In this document: in pieces, positions 59,436-64,000 of the stretch
Layout of the letters: every line of letters begins with the position of its first letter
Numbering within the stretch: the first letter of the stretch is position 1
Origin: Atopsyche davidsoni
Taxonomy: Eukaryota; Arthropoda; Insecta; Trichoptera; Hydrobiosidae
Length of the DNA stretch: 64,000 nt
NCBI GenBank assembly: GCA_022113835.1
Contig: JAILWY010000002.1
Span: forward strand, 784,501-848,500
Reading direction: 5' to 3'
Translations under genes and position numbers: made by a program
Notes under the pieces: model-generated
Database searches by the model: none
What the model saw: the letters and a program-made list of their open reading frames with translations, nothing else
What the model was told of the DNA's origin: nothing

Positions 59436-60420
59436 ACTGCCTCTCAGCTGATATTGCATGCCTGGCTGAAAATATACGTTGAGGGTGCTCTTTTCAGTAT
59501 TATGAAACATGTGCGCTTTTTAAGATTGATTTATATTTAAAATATACTTCATGATTTCAAACATGTTTACACATTAATTAATGATTAAAATACTTGTTTA
59601 AAAAATTTAATTTAATGATAAATTAATATGTTTAAACTTATTAAGAAACGTCTTTATTCATATGCACTGTGTTTTTGACATTTCGGTATAGATATTGGAG
59701 GCTGAAGAAGGTACAAGTACCGGGACTGAAACATCGGAAGGGTCAACACACAATGAAACAAATAAATTTTAAAGTGAACTCGGACACTTTGCCGGCACTG
59801 CACGGAGTCTTGCGGAGAGAAGCTTCTCGTGAAATGAAATCCAGTATTGTGAGACTTCGGGCGAGTAGTTCAACTCCAATCAAGGCGGGCCTCGCCGAGT
59901 GTTTGCCCGGGAAGTGTCAATACGGCAGCAGTGAACTTGCCCATTGATAACTTGATGCATATTAAATCTGAGGAATAGATCCACTTGAGACGCCATCTCA
60001 AATATATTTTGATTCAAAATACTGGGTCTGTGTATACATAACATATTTTATTTAAATTGGTAAGTTTCCATTTCGAACAAAACAATGCACTAAAACCGCA
60101 TTTAAGTCTAAAACATATCGGGAATCATTGCAAGATGGCGGCTACACGAGGCACGTGCCTGTTGAGTCGACCGGCTCGGCTGCTAATAAATCAACATCAA
60201 GTAAAAACAATAAGCCATAAATCTATTTCCTCTAGCATAATTCCCGCAATATCGCCCCCCAGCCTTTGGAAGCTGAGACTCTGGATTTGCGGAAAGTTGA
60301 AAAATGTGGAAAACCGGGAAGGGCAAGCGCCGTGAATCACGCTCCTTGACTCCCCGGGATAGATACGTCTGATGATACTGTAGGTTTCTGAAATATACTT
60401 GACCATGAACTAAATCAGAT
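59436..60420. other. Moderate-GC stretch, no gene recognised
   Basis: Several overlapping frames (59669-59947, 60057-60335) have no recognisable domain. AAGATGGCGGC (60132-60142, PHO/YY1-like) and GGCACGTGCC (60151-60160, E-box) are close together. ACTGAAACATCGGAAG (59727-59742) repeats a word from 9791-9806. Confidence 0.35.
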
Positions 60421-62075
60421 GCCAACTGCTCAGTACTGTTTAAAAATGTCTGCGTTGCATGTCTATGAGCATAAATTGTACAATCTGTATATGAATTGTA
60501 TTGTATATGGCAATAACGCTATCTACTGCTTCACTCAGTTTTATTATTCATGTATATGATCAGCCAGCAAACAAAAACATGTACGAAATGGAGAGTCCGT
60601 TCAAAGACTGTGTAATGATTTTATAAATATTATCTAACCTAAAAAATAAACAAGAATAACCAAATTGTAAAAAAATCTAGGGGTAGTTAAAAGCTTATCT
60701 ACGACAAATAAGCTTAATTTGTAATATAACATACTTAAACATCAATTGTGAATATGGAAATGACCAATAGAAAAAAAATATTTTTGTTGATGAATGCTTT
60801 AAATTTGCATGCGAAACCGTATGGAAATTGTAGTAAATAATTTCTAATCTGAACTTTTCAACAGTCAGTACGCTGTTATTTTTATTTGCTATGCAAATGG
60901 AAACAATTGCGGCTCTTTTTAAATTGCTTTGTTTTCACATATTTTTCTTACATTATCTTTGAAGCAAAACGTGCAAAATTCTAACTACCCGTCTTTAAAA
61001 AAACCACTAAAAAACAAACAGCATATATCGATATCGTTGATATGTAGAATATTTTTAATTTTTAAGGATAAATAAACTATTTTATACAACTTATTTCACA
61101 AATAAAGTTGTGAGTTTTTAAAAGTAAAAAACAACAAAGCAGAAAATAATTTTCTACCCAATAGCGCAGACGCAAAAAAGGCACGAGCGAGTCAACAATA
61201 ACTGTCGCAAAAGAATAAAAAAAAACCAAACATTTTCTCGGAAGCGTTTTTATTTTTACTGCTCCCGCCCAGACAGCGGGGGTTTCTTTATTTTTCCTGT
61301 AAATTTGTGAACTCTGATACTAAATGAGATTCGTCGTGCGCTTTTTTCACAAGTCCGCTAGCAATCGAGCAATCCGGGCTTAGTTATTATATTTCGAGTC
61401 TGCGCCGTCCACGCCTGCACTAAAAATGGAGAAGCTCCTTTGGGTTGTTGTTTTGTACTCAGACATTTTTATTAGTAACTTTGCGAGCACAGATAGTTTT
61501 TTTTTTTTTGAATATTTATTTTCCATATAACACACAAAAAATATCCTTAATAGTCGCATTGATATATTATATTTATGGTGGTTTTGTGATTTCATTTTTT
61601 TTTTTAATTCTCAATGCCTGTTGGCATTTTTTTGCTCAGTTGTTAAATATTTATATACGAAAAATAGCAAAACCTAAAATAAAGAAATATAACTGGAAAA
61701 TAGCACCCCTGAGTTGAAAAGTTCAGGAAGACCGTATTTCAGGCGAGGCTTCCAAAACACAGCAGTCATACGAATGCTTAACATATTGTCGATCTGCAAG
61801 GCTTCGACGGACTACTTGTGATTCCAGGGGCGCCGGGGCGGGCCAGTATGACGGATGGCAGTGGCGGACGTGGGGAATGAATCCCGCCAGATACAGCGGC
61901 GGGCTATTCCTCAGCCCGATAAGGGACGGCGGCAAGAAGCGCCCGAGGAACCTACTCCATAATCTCTGCTTGATTTGTGTGCGCTTCTTATGTGCTGCAA
62001 TTTATTTTATTGATTCTGCTTCCGAGGCTAAACTGCTTATCGAATCTCATTCATACGAATTATACAGTTATGTAG
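60421..62075. other. AT-rich DNA with a GC-richer patch at 61730-61960; no gene recognised
   Basis: The patch contains CCCGCC and GGCGGG words able to pair but has no recognised domain. Nothing else is supported. Confidence 0.45.
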
Positions 62076-62104
62076 ATATGTATACATACACACACACACA
62101 CACG

Positions 62105-62155
<51 letters not shown>
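62076..62155 (+). repeat. (CA)n(TA)n compound microsatellite
   Basis: A CA run of about 14 units with one CG interruption is followed by a TA run of about 20 units. Confidence 0.97.
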
Positions 62156-62158
<3 letters not shown>

Positions 62159-62470
62159 AACCCTATTGTATTGACTTTATGATTAATTTAAAAAATAACA
62201 ATCAAAACACTAAAAATTGCAATTTCTATTTAATTCAAATCTTGCCTTAATTTTGGAACACCTTTATATATATATATATGTGTTTATTTTTAAATAAAAT
62301 AAAAAATTATGAAATTATACAGATTAAGAATATAACATTCAAAATCATATTTATTATATATTATTTGAATGCACGGCAGATGTGAGAGGCTTATCAATCC
62401 AGACTGCATTGCGATTGAATTTGCTGCTTGCTTACTTGCTTCATTATTTTGACTGTTTACACTTTTATAA

Positions 62471-63020
62471 TACAGTAATACCCCGCTTTACGCGAGGGAT
62501 ACGTTCCGGAAAAAATCGCGTTAAGCGAAATTCGCGTATCACTTAAATTCTAAGAACACTTAATGCAGTATTATATTATTACTAATATGATTAGGCACAT
62601 TAGTTCATATATAGAAGATGATTTAAAGAAACTTTTTTCTGAGAGTTTCTTTAAAATAATCTTCTATATATGAACTAATGTGCCTAATCATATTAGTAAT
62701 AATATAATAAACCCGTAATGGGTAATAAATACGCATCTGATTCACCGACCTATAAAATAGATATGCAGTATTATATGTCGTTTTTACTAAAAAATACATC
62801 CATTGTCTTTTGGGTAGCGTTTCTTTTACGTTCTTGTAAAATACGTTCATAACACCAACGCTGTTTTTAATTGTTAAGTGAAGTCAATGACTACATTATG
62901 TTCATACACATTCTTCAATAAGAAATTTGCGTAATGCGAAGCATTTTAACGCGAAATTTTAAACTCGCGTTATAGTGAAACCGCGCATAACGGGGTAGCG
63001 TAAAGCGGGGTTTTACTGTA
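62471..63020. mobile_element. Pogo/Tigger-like MITE, copy 3, with nested retroposon
   Basis: Ends CAGTAATACCCCGCTTTACG (from 62473) and, from the right (63018), CAGTAAAACCCCGCTTTACG, with TA on both sides. It matches copy 2 throughout except for a 200-bp interruption, which is the retroposon copy at 62563-62774 including one 12-bp duplication. Without it the MITE would be about 346 bp. Confidence 0.92.
62563..62774 (-). mobile_element. tRNA-cored retroposon copy without core, nested in pogo-like MITE
   Basis: A 188-bp insert (62575-62762) between perfect 12-bp repeats ATGCAGTATTAT (62563-62574 and 62763-62774). The uninterrupted pogo copy at 45585 shows the single-site sequence TTTATGCAGTATTG, which confirms the duplication. 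The insert is minus-oriented: its 5' lead (rc CTATTTTATAGGTCGG) is at the right and its 3' end (rc ATTAGTAATAAT) is exactly at the left edge. The arms form a hairpin of about 60 bp around TTTTTCTGAG; the tRNA-like core is missing. Confidence 0.88.
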
Positions 63021-64000
63021 GTGAGTTTAACTAATGTGAAATAAAATAATACATTGGAGTATAAAACTATAACATTATATTTTTATTTTATTTTCAAGTA
63101 TTTAAAATAAGCATCTCTCTGAAAATATACAGCAACCCCGATTTAACGTCGTTTGAAGAAACATGAATCAGAAATATAATCGCTTGCGTACTTTAGCAAG
63201 AGTTATTTGAAAGCTTCGAAAGACCGGCGATGAATACAAACTACCCTTATATTGACTTTGTCTCTGGGGTGGTAATTCAAATATTGCGGTGTGTGGCCTA
63301 CCTGCGGTATGACTCAGGGGCGGTTTCTCATGTGGAGGGGTTAAAACTTTCACCCCTGTGCAAGTTTTCTGCACCGCCAAGCAAGCGAGCTGCACACTGA
63401 AGCCTTATCGCAGCTCTAACCACCCTCTTAAACAAAATATCGCGAAATTGAGTTATTCACGGGCGATAAATGTTCTAAACTGTGAAATTTACATCTGCTG
63501 GAAGTATTTGAATAAAATAACGCCGGATCACCTTTATGCAGTAAATCATCAAATTGATTAAAATATAGTAACAGCCGGGATACTCTTTTTTGATATTCAT
63601 GGAATTGTTAAATCTCCTTTCAGTGTTACGTTTAAAATTGTATTTTTTTTATATTTAATCTAAAATTACATGACTTTCATTTATAATATTTGCAAAATTT
63701 AAAAAAATTCCTTTTTGTATGACGGTGTGTATCATAAAATTATAAATTTTAGTAAATCGTCATTAAAATTATATTATTTTTATTCTTTTCCCATTTCTTC
63801 TGTATAAAGAAATAATAATAACAATTTAACCCTTTGTTGACTAGTTAGTTAGAAAACACGTAGTTGTTATCTCAAAAACTTATTCAGCGAGAAATGAGAA
63901 TATAATAAAACAATAAAATATTACCCTCCTTCCACCCTTGTCGCATATCTCCGTCCCTGTCCGCAGAGCCGCACTGGGATTTATACCCTAGGAAGCAGGG
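63021..64000. other. AT-rich DNA, no gene recognised
   Basis: At 63130-63160 CAGCAACCCCGATTTAACG resembles a lone pogo-type end. A 67-codon frame at 63358-63561 has no recognisable domain. Nothing else is supported. Confidence 0.45.

Noticed and set aside
1..64000. CRISPR arrays, operons, Shine-Dalgarno sites or prophage
   Set aside because: No regularly spaced direct repeats with unique spacers and no prokaryotic gene organisation; the sequence is eukaryotic in every respect.

Overview
The window looks like a piece of an arthropod, probably insect, nuclear genome. It is strongly AT-rich, with long A/T runs and (AT)n/(CA)n microsatellites. It holds a short run of the insect-type telomeric unit TTAGG and remnants of several eukaryotic cut-and-paste transposon superfamilies (mariner, pogo/Tigger-like, hAT, piggyBac). 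No prokaryotic features are present. No complete host protein-coding gene, rRNA or functional tRNA could be supported. Nearly all open frames are short chance frames; the exceptions are three decayed transposase fragments and one exon-like block at 23488-23617.

Two sites about 30.5 kb apart on the + strand (12371-12458 and 42884-42964) share one arrangement. Each has a branch-point-like TCTAAT, a pyrimidine tract, GTTTCAG joined directly to GTAAGT, a stretch with the common words CTTTGA and CTAC, and a second GTAAGT 47-50 nt downstream. This is the expected layout of recursive-splicing (ratchet-point) sites with their RS-exons. The simplest reading is that much of the window lies inside one very long intron of a gene transcribed left to right.

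The most unusual repeat is a family of short elements with a 74-nt tRNA-like core between long inverted arms. The ends differ from each other, and several copies are flanked by direct repeats of exactly 12 bp. Copies lie at 9208-9280 (a 49-bp internally deleted form), 12520-12855, 18830-19218, 27781-27999, 29020-29351, 33343-33615, 33720-34012, 48529-48859 and 62563-62774. In one subfamily the core sits in opposite orientations relative to the 3' tail in different copies.

Other mobile DNA: a mariner-like element with broken transposase (10207-10769); four hAT elements with 8-bp target duplications (16911-17403, 39513-40091, 44302-45025, 50115-50966); three pogo/Tigger-like MITEs with TA duplications (44182-45152, 45583-45993, 62471-63020), two of them carrying nested insertions; a piggyBac relic (52627-53323); and a 180-bp palindrome (32457-32643) with a hammerhead-ribozyme-like core on both strands. 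Degenerate tRNA-derived SINE heads are scattered between them.

The rest is AT-rich DNA with occasional GC-rich islands (3090-3280, 28240-28420, 33005-33240, 43920-44095, 52240-52620) and a few blocks of moderate GC without repeats, such as 19440-19920, 20650-20940, 37070-37350, 40180-40400 and 54820-55010. Those blocks are plausible conserved non-coding elements but cannot be proven from one sequence.
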